Of a stretch of 64,000 bases of DNA, positions 1 through 12,600 are shown piece by piece. Below the pieces are notes generated by a model. It was not told where the DNA came from. It did not search any database and worked only from the letters and a program-made list of their open reading frames with translations. Numbering within the stretch: the first letter of the stretch is position 1; every line of letters begins with the position of its first letter. The DNA is from Serratia symbiotica (GTDB lineage: Bacteria; Pseudomonadota; Gammaproteobacteria; Enterobacterales; Enterobacteriaceae), in contig JAAKDF010000003.1 in NCBI GenBank assembly GCA_011754105.1, positions 1 through 64,000 of the forward strand. Reading direction: 5' to 3'. A program made the translations under genes and the position numbers.

Positions 1-740
1 TTTCGGCCTTATACTTCGCGCCATCCAGGGCTTCGTCGACTCCATTTTCACACTGATAAAAGTGCCGTTGAACTGCCCGGACTACACCTGCATCAGTAAG
101 CAGGCGTAATTCTTTAATGTCTCGTTTAAAACCACAACGCCGGGTGAAATTGCGCACCTCGTTATAAAACACGGTCAGGGAAAACGGCGGATCTGGCGAA
201 AAATGCATTTGGCCGTAGATACAGAGACACATGAGGTCATCTATGCTGATCTTTCCTTAAGCAATGTTACCAATACGGAAGTCTTATCAGGTCTCATCCG
301 TCAGACGTACCTAAAATCAAAGTATCCTCGGCGGATGGGGCTTACGATAGGCGAGTGAGTGATGATGAGTTAAGGCGCAAAAGATCAGGGCGTTAATACC
401 GCCCAGAAGAGGAGCCCGTTATTAGTCGGCAGACTGTGCAGACTGCAGACCGAAATCAAGCGGTAGTGAACTAGCTCCTTACCGGAGACAACACACGATG
501 GAAATTATAACAGTTTATCACCGACGTTCGATAGACGAAACAGCGATGTACAGAGTAAAGCAGCTATTTAGTGATCACCTGTCGCTGCGAGATTATAATG
601 AGCAAGTTACAGAGGCTATGGACATGATCTATGCATTAAACAAGATGACGCTCGCCTGTATGCCAGAAAGTATACGCGTTGCCTGAAAGATGCCCGTTCA
701 GAGGAATATTTATTCCAAATCCAATTTATTCAACAACACC
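1..740 (+). mobile_element. Decayed IS5-family (IS903-like) insertion sequence, truncated by the window start
   Basis: Translated pieces [63 protein letters not shown] and MYRVKQLFSDHLSLRDYNEQVTEAMDMIYALNKMTLACMPES match IS903-type transposase. Right end aatttattcaacaacacc resembles the terminal inverted repeat. Multiple frameshifts and stops. Confidence 0.85.
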
Positions 741-760
741 GTTATCAAGCTGAGCTTGCA

Positions 761-1252
761 CTACTCCGCCATTGCCAATGGTAGGTGCAACGCAGTTGGA
801 CCTTTATATGTTATATAAACAAAGTAGCTAGAATAGTAGGTTGAGATCTCAAAGGCTTTACCCACAAGCGGTTGTGGCTCGGCTAGTGGCAGTACAAATT
901 CCAGCACCGCCTGATTACCCCGCCGCGATAGGTAGTATTCAGTCGGCAAATTGAGGTATTTCACCTGTTTGCCATTTCGATAAATATCGGTAAAAGAATG
1001 TTGGCCTAGTAGGTTGGCTATGACTTGCGCCGCCATGTTTTTCCAAACGACTGAATCGCTTTTAGCGTTATTCGCATCATACAGAAAATCCCCTCAAGTG
1101 ATTTCATCTATTACCCATACTATTTTCAACCCTACCATCCGTTGACTCTTAACTACAAAGATAGTGTTCATATCAATAAAGCTGTACGGGTGAGCAGCAG
1201 CGTTGGCACTGAACAATAGGCATACCCCAACTAGAGCACCATGTAACTTCAT
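761..1252 (-). pseudogene. DUF1007-family protein, pseudogene
   Basis: Reverse-strand reading MKLHGALVGVCLLFSANAAAHPYSFIDMNTIFVVKSQRMVGLKIVWVIDEIT*GDFLYDANNAKSDSVVWKNMAAQVIANLLGQHSFTDIYRNGKQVKYLNLPTEYYL... has an in-frame TGA and a shortened C-terminus. Confidence 0.65.
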
Positions 1253-1529
1253 CGTCAAAGGATGTTCACCCTGTTATAAAAGCGGCGCTCATATCTAATA
1301 TCGATGAAAATACTGCGGACTAGACATCTTCCTGTATGCTAAAAGGGGAGAGAATGGCTCCCCAGAAATGAAACGGTAAAACAAAATTTACATAGAGCGC
1401 GCTCACTTGCAAAGCACGCAGCACGGGATGCCACAAATAACTATCTCGCTACAACCGATCCCAATATGGTGCTGAGTCTGTTAACAATTATTTACTCAGC
1501 ACCGAGGTAGTTTCACTGTGAGGGTATAA

Positions 1530-2783
1530 CTATGCGTAAACCGGCAAGCGGGCGCAGATATCCAACACTTTCTGCTTGGTTCGTTTGATGGTGGCGTCGT
1601 CGTTGATGTTGTCCAGTACATCACAGATCCAACCGGCCAGTTCACGCACTTCAGCCTCTTTGAAGCCACGGCGCGTCACCGCTGAGGTGCCAATACGCAC
1701 GCCAGAAGTCACAAACGGGCTTTTCGGATCGTTTGGCACACTATTTTTGTTGACGGTGATATTTGCGCGTTCCAGAGCGGCGTCAGCTTCTTTACCGGAC
1801 AAGTTTTTGTCAACTAAATCCAGCAAGAACAAGTGGTTGTGGGTACCGCTGGAAACAACTTTATAGCCGCGTTGTAGAAACACTTTTACCATCGTCTTGG
1901 CGTTGTCGGTCACTTTCTGCTGGTAAATTTTGAACGCTGGCTCCATTGCTTCTTTTAGCGCCACCGCTTTGCCGGCGATCACATGCATCAGTGGGCCGCC
2001 CTGGCTGCCAGGGAATACTGCCGAGTTTAATTTCTTATACAATGTTTCATCGCCACCCTTCGCTAGGATCAGGCCACCACGTGGGCCTGCCAGGGTTTTG
2101 TGGGTGGTAGTGGTAACGATGTGTGCATGCGGCACGGGGTTCGGATAGACACCTGCGGCAATCAGACCAGCAACGTGTGCCATGTCAACAAACAGGTAAG
2201 CGCCAATGCTGTCAGCGATTTCACGCATTTTTGCCCAATCGACGATGCCGGAGAAAGCAGAGAAGCCGCCGATGATCATTTTTGGCTTGTGGCCCTGTGC
2301 TTGCTTAGCCAGATCGTCATAATCGATCTGGCCTTTTTCGTTGATGCCGTAAGGCACCACGTTGTACAGTTTGCCGGATAGATTGACCGGAGAGCCGTGG
2401 GTTAGGTGACCGCCGTGCGCCAGGTTCATACCCAGAATAATGTCGCCTGGTTGCAACAACGCAGTGTAAACAGCGAAGTTAGCCTGGGATCCAGAGTGTG
2501 GTTGTACGTTGGCGTAATCTGCGCTGAACAGTTCTTTTGCGCGGTCAATAGCTAATTGCTCAACAATATCAACATATTCGCAGCCGCCGTAGTAACGCTT
2601 GCCTGGATATCCTTCAGCGTATTTATTGGTCAGTTGTGAACCCTGAGCCTGCATGACGCGCGGGCTAGTATAGTTCTCAGACGCAATCAGCTCGATGTGT
2701 TCTTCCTGACGCACTACTTCTTGCTCCATTGCACGCCACAGTTGTGCATCGTAATCGGCAATGTTCATTTCACGTTTTAACAT
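1530..2783 (-). CDS. glyA: Serine hydroxymethyltransferase
   Basis: 417-aa [25 protein letters not shown]...; full-length GlyA with PLP-lysine motif [14 protein letters not shown]. Confidence 0.98.
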   Translation of the reverse strand: MLKREMNIADYDAQLWRAMEQEVVRQEEHIELIASENYTSPRVMQAQGSQLTNKYAEGYPGKRYYGGCEYVDIVEQLAIDRAKELFSADYANVQPHSGSQANFAVYTALLQPGDIILGMNLAHGGHLTHGSPVNLSGKLYNVVPYGINEKGQIDYDDLAKQAQGHKPKMIIGGFSAFSGIVDWAKMREIADSIGAYLFVDMAHVAGLIAAGVYPNPVPHAHIVTTTTHKTLAGPRGGLILAKGGDETLYKKLNSAVFPGSQGGPLMHVIAGKAVALKEAMEPAFKIYQQKVTDNAKTMVKVFLQRGYKVVSSGTHNHLFLLDLVDKNLSGKEADAALERANITVNKNSVPNDPKSPFVTSGVRIGTSAVTRRGFKEAEVRELAGWICDVLDNINDDATIKRTKQKVLDICARLPVYA

Positions 2784-2930
2784 CCGGCATCTCCTAACTT
2801 AAATCGGCTAACTAAAAAATCACACAATGACACCCCATTTGGATACTGAACCACAGTGTAAACTGTTTCCCTCTAGCTAGGATATGGCTAGCCAGGATAT
2901 GGCTTAACAGAGGTTTTTACGCAAACGATT

Positions 2931-3880
2931 GGCACAGGATTCCACAAGAGACGCCGTCTGCGCCTATGCCAATAATATCGAAAACTTGGCACTGCTGCTG
3001 CCATCAATGGAGCGCATCGCACAAAAACATACCAGCTACAACATTCAGCCTGATTAGTATAATATTGGCGGCAGCTACCTGCTGGCTACGCTAGACGAAA
3101 TGTTCATCCCAAGTCAGGAAGTGCTGGACACCTAGGGCAAAGCATATGGCGTGCTAGCCAAGATGTTTATCCAGCGTGAAGCGCAAATTTATCAGCAAAA
3201 CGAGACCGATAACGGAGGTTGGCGCAATCTACGCGTCTTTTGCATCGGCAAAAGATAGCCGCAGAGCAACGTAATTTGCAGCCTTGAGCCAGCACCGGTC
3301 GATGGCCGCCAGGTAGTTGACTTCAAATTTGGCCAGTATCTGGCAGTCTACATCAAGCACGACAGCCTGGATTACCAAGAAATCTGCCAGTAATCGCTGA
3401 ACACCGCGCCAAATGGCAATTTTATCGCATCTCGTGCAAGCGTGAACATCAGGCTAAGGTGTCCAACTATCTGAATCAATGTGATTTATATTACCCCGCC
3501 GCCCGGCGACTTTTTTCTTGAAACCGAAGTGGAAACGCCGATCGCGCGGATCTCCGTCGGCGCTGGCCAGACGCCGATGCTCAACATGTTGCATGCCTTG
3601 CACGACAGTTAGCATCAGGCGGAAAGCCACTGGCTACACAAGGAAGAAAACGGTTCCATTCACGCCTTTGCCAGCGCAGTGGCAAATATAGCCTGGCGCA
3701 TGCCATATTTGGTATCGCCAACTAGGCGCAGGCGATGTGGAAGGACACGACTATCACCGCCAGGGATTGATGGATCTTAATGCCCTGAGTGGCGCGCTTA
3801 GCAACCCGCAAATGCACTATGGGTGTGGAGGCTCAACGTATCCACTATGAATGGCTTTGACCCGAATAAAATGCTGTAAT
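2931..3880 (+). pseudogene. hmp: Flavohemoprotein (NO dioxygenase) pseudogene
   Basis: Fragments [79 protein letters not shown] and later PGDFFLETE, ISVGAGQTPMLNMLHALHDS match Hmp. N-terminus missing, many stops. Divergent from glyA as in enterobacteria. Confidence 0.88.
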
Positions 3881-4254
3881 CAATCGGGGCGCGGTTGACA
3901 AACTGCGCCATGTCATTATTTCTGTTGCAGCCTGCGCATATCCTGCGCCAACGGCTCGGTTATCAACGCAACCCGGCTGCCCCCATTACCCCGTAAATAG
4001 CCATCAGATCAGTGTCCTAATAGTCGTTTAATGCCCAGCCGTAGCCCCCCGGCGCGGCGGCTAGGCATTCAGCCATCCACCTAAAGAGTGGTCAGCAGGT
4101 TATCTTGCCATCACAGTTGCAGTCGGAATGGGATTGCAGTTTTTTGGCTGTACAACGCGCACATCTCTTCTGCGCTCCTCTTGACGTGCGAGGTAATACA
4201 CAGAGGCCGAGAACTACTCAAGTTCTCGCTGACCGAGCTAGGTAGACAATAGCA

Positions 4255-4614
<360 letters not shown>

Positions 4615-6237
4615 TTACCAATTTTTACGGCCAAAACCCGATGTGATTGGATAGCGGCGGTCTTTGCCGAAGTTACGGGCAGTGATACGCGGTCCAACAG
4701 CAGCCTGACGCCGCTTGTACTCATTGATGTCCACCAGGCGGATCACTTGACGCACGATAGCCTCGTCGAACCCTTCGGCCACTAGATCGGCGACCGATTT
4801 GTCGCCCTCGACATAGCCCTCAAGGATATCGTCTAGAATATTGTAAGGCGGCAGGCTGTCCTGATCGCGTTGATCCGGTGCTAACTCTGCAGAAGGTGGA
4901 CGCTCAATTACCCGTTGCGGGATCACGTAAGAAACGCCGTTACGGTATTCTGACAGCTTGAATACTAGTGTTTTCGGCACGTCTTTAAGCACATCAAAGC
5001 CACCAGCCATATCGCCATACAGCGTGGCGTAGCCCACTGCCATCTCACTTTTGTTACCGGTGGTCAGCACGATGTTGCGGCGCTTATTGGATAGTGCCAT
5101 CAGTATCACCCCACGACAGCGCGCCTGGAGGTTTTCTTCGGTGGTTTCGCGTTCAGTACCAGCAAACATCGGCGATAACTGCCCGATAAAGGCATCGAAC
5201 ATCGGTTCGATGGAGACAATGTCAAAGTTTACGCCAAGAATTTCGGCTTCCTCTTTAGCATCGGCGATGCTAATATCTGCCGTGTAGCGAAATGGCATCA
5301 TCAGCGCCTGCACGCTATTTTTACCCAACGCATCGACGGCGATCGCCAACGTCAGTGCTGAGTCAATACCTCCGGACAGCCCCAGTACCGCGCCATTGAA
5401 GCCATTTTTGATCACATAATCGCGTACCGCCAGCACCAGTGCTGCATACACCTGAGCCAATTGAGGCAACTGGGTAGCAAGTGCGCTCATCGGCACCACA
5501 TCTAGCTTGTTAAATTTAAGCTGAGCCACCTGCTCGGTAAAAGCAGCCAAGCAGTGGGTCATGTTGCCAACGGCGTCAAATACCTTGGAGCAGCCGTCAA
5601 AAATAAGTTCATCCTGCCCTCCGATCTGATTCAGGTAGACCAGTGGAAGATGAGTGCGCTGGCAGTGACCAACCATCAGCGTATTACGGATGTAAGGCTT
5701 CTCGTAATGGTAAGGTGAGGCGTTGATCGATAGGATCATTTCAGCACCGGCAGCCTTGGCAGCGTCAATCGGCTCCGGGAACCACAGATCTTCGCAGATC
5801 AGCAAGCCCAGACGGTAGCCCTTCAGCTCCACCACGCATGTTTCGCTACCGGCATGGAAATATCGCTTCTCGTCGAATACGCCATAGTTCGGCAATTGTT
5901 GCTTGAAATAACGGTTCAGCAAACGCCCCTCGGAAAACAGCGACAACGCATTGTATAGCTTATCGCCTTCACGCCACGGGTGGCCGACCAGGATCGCTAC
6001 ATTACTCGCAGCCTGCTGCAAACGCTGCAACTGCGCGGCACAGCGATGATAGAAATCGTTGCGATATAGCAGATCTTCCGGTGGATAACCACACAGCGCC
6101 AGTTCGGTGAACATGATTAGATCAGCGCACGCCTCTTGCTGCTCTTGCGCGATTTGCAACATACGTTCGGTGTTACCTTCAATATCGCCGACCAGCAGGT
6201 TAAGCTGGGCCAATGCGATGGACAGTGATCTGCTCAT
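4615..6237 (-). CDS. nadE: Glutamine-dependent NAD+ synthetase (two-domain)
   Basis: 540-aa ORF with nitrilase-like glutaminase domain (LLICEDLWFPEPID) and synthetase P-loop LGLSGGIDSALTLAIAVDALG. Confidence 0.95.
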   Translation of the reverse strand: MSRSLSIALAQLNLLVGDIEGNTERMLQIAQEQQEACADLIMFTELALCGYPPEDLLYRNDFYHRCAAQLQRLQQAASNVAILVGHPWREGDKLYNALSLFSEGRLLNRYFKQQLPNYGVFDEKRYFHAGSETCVVELKGYRLGLLICEDLWFPEPIDAAKAAGAEMILSINASPYHYEKPYIRNTLMVGHCQRTHLPLVYLNQIGGQDELIFDGCSKVFDAVGNMTHCLAAFTEQVAQLKFNKLDVVPMSALATQLPQLAQVYAALVLAVRDYVIKNGFNGAVLGLSGGIDSALTLAIAVDALGKNSVQALMMPFRYTADISIADAKEEAEILGVNFDIVSIEPMFDAFIGQLSPMFAGTERETTEENLQARCRGVILMALSNKRRNIVLTTGNKSEMAVGYATLYGDMAGGFDVLKDVPKTLVFKLSEYRNGVSYVIPQRVIERPPSAELAPDQRDQDSLPPYNILDDILEGYVEGDKSVADLVAEGFDEAIVRQVIRLVDINEYKRRQAAVGPRITARNFGKDRRYPITSGFGRKNW

Positions 6238-6384
6238 TGTTTACCATCTCGCTTAATATATTACATAGGGTTCTATGGTGGGTGTTGCCACGATAAAAGA
6301 GGACGGAGTGTAGATCATTCTGCCAGGTTTGTTGAGATGCCTACATGGACAGGAGCTAGCAAGAAAATATTATTCTTTAAAATC

Positions 6385-6760
6385 GTTAGCATCCAGGTCA
6401 TAACGCAATAGCAATTTATAGAACTCCGTGCAATTAAGGCCTACTCTATACGCGCGGCTTAGGTCACGTCACCTTTGGTGATTTGTAGCAGCTTGCGCAG
6501 ATAGTGCAATTCAAAATGATCACAGGCATGCCCGGCTGATGTTTCTGGATCTCTACAAACAGCGCCATGCCGTCTATCTCGTCTATCTGTAGATCGCTTA
6601 TCATCAAATCAATCTGTTCACGCGATAGCAACCGCAACGCTTCTTGGCCTTTCCCCGCGATGGTAACGTGAAAACCTTCGCTGATTAGGCGCATTCCCAA
6701 AAGTTTGAATTTACATGCTGTCATTGCGCGTGAAATCCGTTATTGGCAGGGGGCGCGGCA
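6385..6760 (-). pseudogene. glrR: GlrR (YfhA) response regulator pseudogene, internally deleted
   Basis: Receiver-domain remnant LLGMRLISEGFHVTIAGKGQEALRLLSREQIDLMISDLQIDEIDGMALFVEIQKHQPGMPVIIL is followed directly, in another frame, by FELHYLRKLLQITKGDVT (C-terminal GlrR). The AAA+ domain is absent. Confidence 0.8.
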
Positions 6761-6859
6761 AGGCGTTATCTTCTGGTATTACTGGCAGGACGAATCTACT
6801 TTCCAGCGCGCTTTTTGGATCAGCGAACCTAACGGAAACGCTGTTATTAACTATGGCAT

Positions 6860-7510
6860 CGGCCTTTATCGGCTTTTAGTTGTAAGGTGCTGTTCTCTAG
6901 GATTTTTGCCTGTAGCTGTTTGCATGTCGAAAGCTGGCGTTCGATATCAGTCATGTTTTCCAGCTTGCGTGACGTCTCTTGCAGCTCAGCTTGCAGGCGA
7001 GCCAATCACTGATGCAGCGTATCGATCCAATTATCGGCGCTTTCTTGCAAACGCTGATAGTAAGTTTGGTAACGCCAAATATGCGCTGTTCAAGCGAACG
7101 ATCATCTGGCGGCGTTTACCCGTGGTCGGCTCCTCGGCACTGCCCAATAGAATGCTTTGCTTAAAAATGCCGAACCCGCTGTCGTCTGACAAGTTTTTCG
7201 CTAGCGCTCGCGTCTAAGTTGACCCCATGCGATCAGCACAATCTTATAGCCCGCAGCCAGTACAGCGAGTTATTCAGCGCCCCTTCTTCGTTCAACTGCC
7301 ACAGGGTTTTGTTCAACTGACACAGGGTATCGCAATCCACCAGGCGGTAATCCACCACTTTTATGCGAGGGATCGCTTCTCGTTACTGCTGGCTAAGGTC
7401 ATTGCTGGTAGCGTATGGCACGCAGCCTGTTAGCAGCAGCGGCATAACAAAAGCGGCGCTTAAAAAAGACATGGAGCGCTTGCCGAGTAGCGCTTTCAGC
7501 ATGGCATGTA
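6860..7510 (-). pseudogene. qseG: QseG-like lipoprotein pseudogene
   Basis: Reverse-strand fragments matching QseG (SRKLENMTDIERQLSTCKQLQ; PVSVEQNPVAVE) lying between glrR and glrK remnants. Numerous frameshifts. Confidence 0.65.
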
Positions 7511-7589
7511 GCGAAGGTTCGTTCTGTAGTAGACGAAGGTATTTAGACCCTGTGTACATTACTTATTCTCGGCGGTTATTAATGGAAAT

Positions 7590-8873
7590 TCGATGAGGAA
7601 GCATGCGTCTAAATAAGCGACGATAATTAGTTTCAAGTCACCGTGCATAAGGCGAATACAATCCTTAGCGATGCTCAGCCCCAGCCCACTTCTTTTAACT
7701 GCCACTTTTCGTTGGTGGATACCCTGAAAAAAGGCTCAAAAATCATGGTTTTTTCGGCTTCCGGCTATTACCGGATCCCTCGCCGTAGTACACCGCATTT
7801 GAGTAAAGATTATCCAGCACACGCATTAATAGCCTAGGCTCTGCCCAACAAATCTCCGCTTCAAATGCGATCTCAGTGCCGATCATTTTTGTCAGTGCTG
7901 GCACGCTGTGCGCAGCGACCACCATTTTAATCATCTCGATTAACTGAACGTTCTCATTTTCAGACGGGCCAGCGGCCAGCTTGCCGTTGTAATCCAACAG
8001 TTGATTAATCAGTTTTTGCAGATGTCTGCTACTGTGATCAAGAATAGTCACTACATCTTTTTGATCACTAGTGAGCGGCCCCGCCACCTCGTCATCCACC
8101 AATTTGGCACCTTCACGCATACTTGCCAGCGGCATCTTCAGTTCGTGCAAAAGATGACGCAAAAACTCACGGCGCTACGACTCCAGCCATGCCAGGAGTT
8201 CGCTCAACCAGATAATGAGCTGCGCCAACGAACGCAGCTGCGGTTAATCATCCGTTCTACAGCTTTCACTGATCCAATAATCATGCGAGTAAATATCACC
8301 TACTAGCAGCACGCTGACCAGGAACAACAGTAGCTTCTGCCAACCCAAAAATTGGCAGCGTTTGGCGATGGCTTGCTGCAACTGCTGACCACGGGGAAAC
8401 CTCACAGCACGCGTAGCCTACACCATCTCAGGGTTATAATGTGAGAAAGACTCTAGTAGCACCGAAGCCCCGCTATCTGGCACACTCTTCTGGCATGTGA
8501 TCGCCGCTAGCTGGGTCAGCAGATTACGCAACCTCGGATAATAAAGTTTATTTTGTAAAATAGGGGCGTTGGCATTCCACATCTGGTACTATTGCTTGCG
8601 CTGATTCTGGTACAGTCGCTGCAAGGTAGGATCAACCAGCACACCATATTGGCGATAACTGCGCTCTATCTCAAGCGCCACACTGACCAGCGCCTCGCTG
8701 AGGCGCGCATCCGCTAAGGTCGTGTGGTTGATGTCTGACGCCTGCCCACTAAGCTTGATCCAAACTCTGGTATGCCTGATAAGCCAATAGCAACAGTGGC
8801 AACAGCACCAGCAAAAATGCCATCATTACCAATTAGCGCAGCGAGCGAGGAAATAAACGCCATTTTTTCAACG
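7590..8873 (-). pseudogene. glrK: GlrK (QseE) sensor kinase pseudogene
   Basis: FLRHLLHELKMPLASMREGAKLVDDEVAGPLTSDQKDVVTILDHSSRHLQKLINQLLDYN...RLLMRVLDNLYSNAVYYGEGSGN plus N-terminal fragment RLFPRSLR*LVMMAFLLVLLPLLLLAYQAYQSL. Stops and frameshifts throughout. Confidence 0.85.
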
Positions 8874-9650
8874 TGACCTTATCATCTTCTCAAACCTGTT
8901 CCGATGCTAACTGACTAGCCGATAAGAAAAAAGCCCAACAACGGATAATCACACATACCCTTAAGCGGCCAGCATTTTGATGCTGTCGCCAAAATGAGAA
9001 GCGCGGCATTCGCGAGCCGTCAGGCGATATGCGGGAATTAAGCCTGGCTGTGTCAAGGGCATAGGCATGAATAAATACAAGGTTGGCGCAGAAATTAGGA
9101 ATTGAAGCTGGGGTAAAACTGCCACAGAGCATGCAAGAACGTGGATGCCCTGTGACCTCTTTCTTGGGTGCAGTAGACTAAGGCTATCATCACCCCGTTA
9201 GTAGTAGACGGTGCCTCACTCCACCTATCACACGATGCTTGATAAAAAGTCACTTGCGTGAGCTGTTATCGGTTTGGTTGGACAATAGGCCCCTAGGCAT
9301 CATTCGGAGGCCTAGGGGGGTTTGAATAAGCAATCATCATAAAAAAATAGAATGAGCAACAGGAATGATATTGCATGTAGCGTGCCAACTTTAACAAAAT
9401 GAATCAATATATTTATTTTAAAACATTTAATTATTTAATGGATTAATCAGGCTGAACCGCATGGCATTGGAAAGAATGGCCAGCTTGTCGTCAGATCTAA
9501 ACAACCTAAACTAAACATCACAAAATAATTTAAAATTAAATAGTTAAATATCCTTTTTTAGAGAAAAAAAAGAGTCTTTATCGCAGAATGCACACAGTAA
9601 AAAGGGCGCAAGCGATTACGCCATCTGATACCACTACGATATCCAGCCGC

Positions 9651-12600
9651 TTAACCCAACTGTTTACGGGCGTTGCGGAACATGCGCATCCACGGGCTAT
9701 CTTCACCCCACTCTTCCGGGTGCCAGGAGTTGCTGACGGTGCGGAAGACTCGCTCTGGATGCGGCATCATCACCGTCGCCCGTCCGCTGGCACTGGTCAC
9801 GGCTGAAATGCCGTTAGGCGAACCATTCGGGTTTGCTGGATAATCTTCTGTTACCTGGCCAACATTATTGACAAAGCGCAGTGCCACTAATCCATTGCTT
9901 TCCAGCGTGGACAGGTGCGCCGTATCGCGTAATTCCACACGACCTTCGCCGTGAGAAACGGCGATCGGCATGCGCGAACCCGCCATCCCCTGCATGAACA
10001 GCGATGGACTAGCTGCCACTTCTACCAAGCTGAAACGTGCTTCAAAACGATCTGATAAATTACGAACAAAGCGCGGCCAGTGTTCAGCACCAGGGATCAA
10101 TTCACATAGGTTAGACATCATCTGGCAGCCGTTGCACACCCCCAATGCCAAGGTATGCGGACGATGGAAGAACAACTCAAACTCATCGCGAACCCGATCA
10201 TTAAACAGGATCGATTTCGCCCATCCTTCCCCAGCCCCCAACACATCACCGTAAGAGAAGCCACCGCAGGCCACCAGCGTGTGGAAATCTTGCAAATTAC
10301 GCTGCCCTTCCAACAGATCGCTCATGTGTACATCCAGCGCATCAAAACCAGCGCGATGGAATGCTGCCGCCATCTCAACGTGGGAGTTTACCCCCTGCTC
10401 ACGCAGCACCGCCACTTTCGGACGAGCGCCCGTCGCGATGTATGGCGCGGCTATGTCTTCCTGTGGTGCGAAGGTAAGCTTCACGTTTAGGCCAGGATCT
10501 TGCTCATCCTGCTTGGTCTGGTGTTCCTGATCGGCACACGCCGTGTTATCACGCAGGCGCTGCATCTGCCAAGTAGTCTCCGCCCACCAAGTTCGCAACG
10601 TATTGCGGCTCTCACTGTAAAGCACCTTGCCATTCTGGCTAATCACTAAGCGATCGCCTGCCTGCACACTACCGATGTGATGTATATTGTCGCTAAGGCC
10701 ATGCTGAGCGAACACCTGCTTCACCGCCTCAAGCTGGGCGGCAGTCACCTGGATCAACGCGCCTAGCTCTTCATTGAACAGCACCGCCAGAGCATCGTCA
10801 CTTAATCCGTTGATAGCGATGGTAACTCCACAGTGACCAGCAAACGCCATCTCCACCAGTGTAACCAGAAGGCCACCGTCTGAACGGTCATGGTAAGCTA
10901 GCAGTGCGCGCTCGGCCACCAGTTGCTGCATGCCGTTGAAAAAACCCGCTAATTGCGCTATGTTACGCACATCGGCAGGCTTATCTCCCAGTTGACGGTA
11001 GACCTGCGCCAATGCGGTTGCGCCCAGCGCGTTATGGCCGTTACCTAGATCGATCAGCAGCAACGTGGTATCCCCTTTGTCGGTGCGTAACTGTGGTGTC
11101 ACGGTGTGACGCACATCTTCCACACGGGCGAAAGCCGTAATCACTAGCGACAGCGGTGAGGTCATTTCGCGTTGTTCGTTGCCTTCCTGCCAGCGGGTTT
11201 TCATAGACATCGAGTCTTTACCAACCGGGATAGTGATGCCCAGCGCCGGGCAGAGTTCTTCGCCCACTGCCTTCACCGCCGCATACAGGCCAGCATCTTC
11301 TCCTGGGTGGCCAGCAGCGGCCATCCAGTTAGCGGAAAGCTTCACGCGCTTTAGCGCACCGATTTCGGTGGCGGCCAAGTTGGTCAATGCTTCCCCTAAA
11401 GCTAGGCGGCCGGAAGCGGCGAAGTCTAGCAGAGCAACTGGCGCACGTTCGCCAATCGACATCACTTCGCCGTAATAGCTGTCCAAGCTGGAAGTGGTGA
11501 CCGCACAGTCGGCCACCGGGATTTGCCATGGGCCGATCATCTGATCGCGTGCTACCATACCAGTCACGGTGCGATCGCCAATGGTAATTAGGAAGGTTTT
11601 TTCCGCCACCGTCGGCAAATGTAGCACGCGTTTTACCGCATCGGCTAGGGTGATGTTCTCACGTTCCAGTGCCTGGAAGTTGGCTTGTTTACTGGTGACA
11701 TCGCGCGTCATTTTCGGTGTTTTGCCCAGTAGCACGTCTAACGGCATATTGATTGGCTGGTTGTCGAAGTGACGATCGTTTAACGTCAGATGCTGGTCTT
11801 CAGTGGCTTCACCGATCACCGCATAAGGCGCACGCTCGCGGCGGGAAATGGCAGCAAACTGTGCCATCTGTGCTGGTGCAATAGCCAGCACGTAACGCTC
11901 CTGCGATTCATTACACCATACTTCTAGCGGGCTCATGTCCGGTTCGTCGTTGAGGATGTCGCGCAGTTCGAAACGCCCGCCACGGCCACCATCGCTCACC
12001 AGTTCTAGCATCGCGTTGGATAAGCCGCCCGCGCCAACATCATGAATAAAGAGGATAGGGTTTTGCTCGCCCATTTGCCAGCAGCGATCGATAACCTCCT
12101 GACAGCGGCGCTCCATTTCTGGGTTGTCACGCTGCACCGAGGCAAAGTCCAGATCTGCATCGGACTGGCCGGAAGCCATAGAGGAAGCGGCACCGCCGCC
12201 CAAGCCAATATTCATCGCCGCCCCCCCAAGCACAACCAACTTGGCCCCGACGGTGATTTCCCCTTTCTGCACATGGCAAGCACGAATGTTGCCAATACCA
12301 CCCGCTAACATAATAGGCTTGTGATAGCCGCGCAGCTCGATACCGTTGTGGCTGTTGACCTGCTCTTCATAGGTACGGAAGTACCCGACCAGTGCCGGAC
12401 GACCGAATTCATTGTTGAACTCCGCACTACCTAAGGGGCCTTCGGTCATGATATCCAGTGCTGTGACGATGCGTTCCGGCTTGCCAAAATCATGCTCCCA
12501 CGGTTGTTCGAAACCGGGAATGCGCAGGTTAGATACCGAGAAACCTACCAGACCGGCTTTCGGCTTGGCACCACGGCCAGTGGCACCCTCATCGCGGATC

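Noticed and set aside
8890-9132. 80-aa ORF MLCGSFTPASIPNFCANLVFIHAY... between glrK and purL
   Set aside because: No family recognised, and it lies in an eroded intergenic region; most likely a chance ORF.
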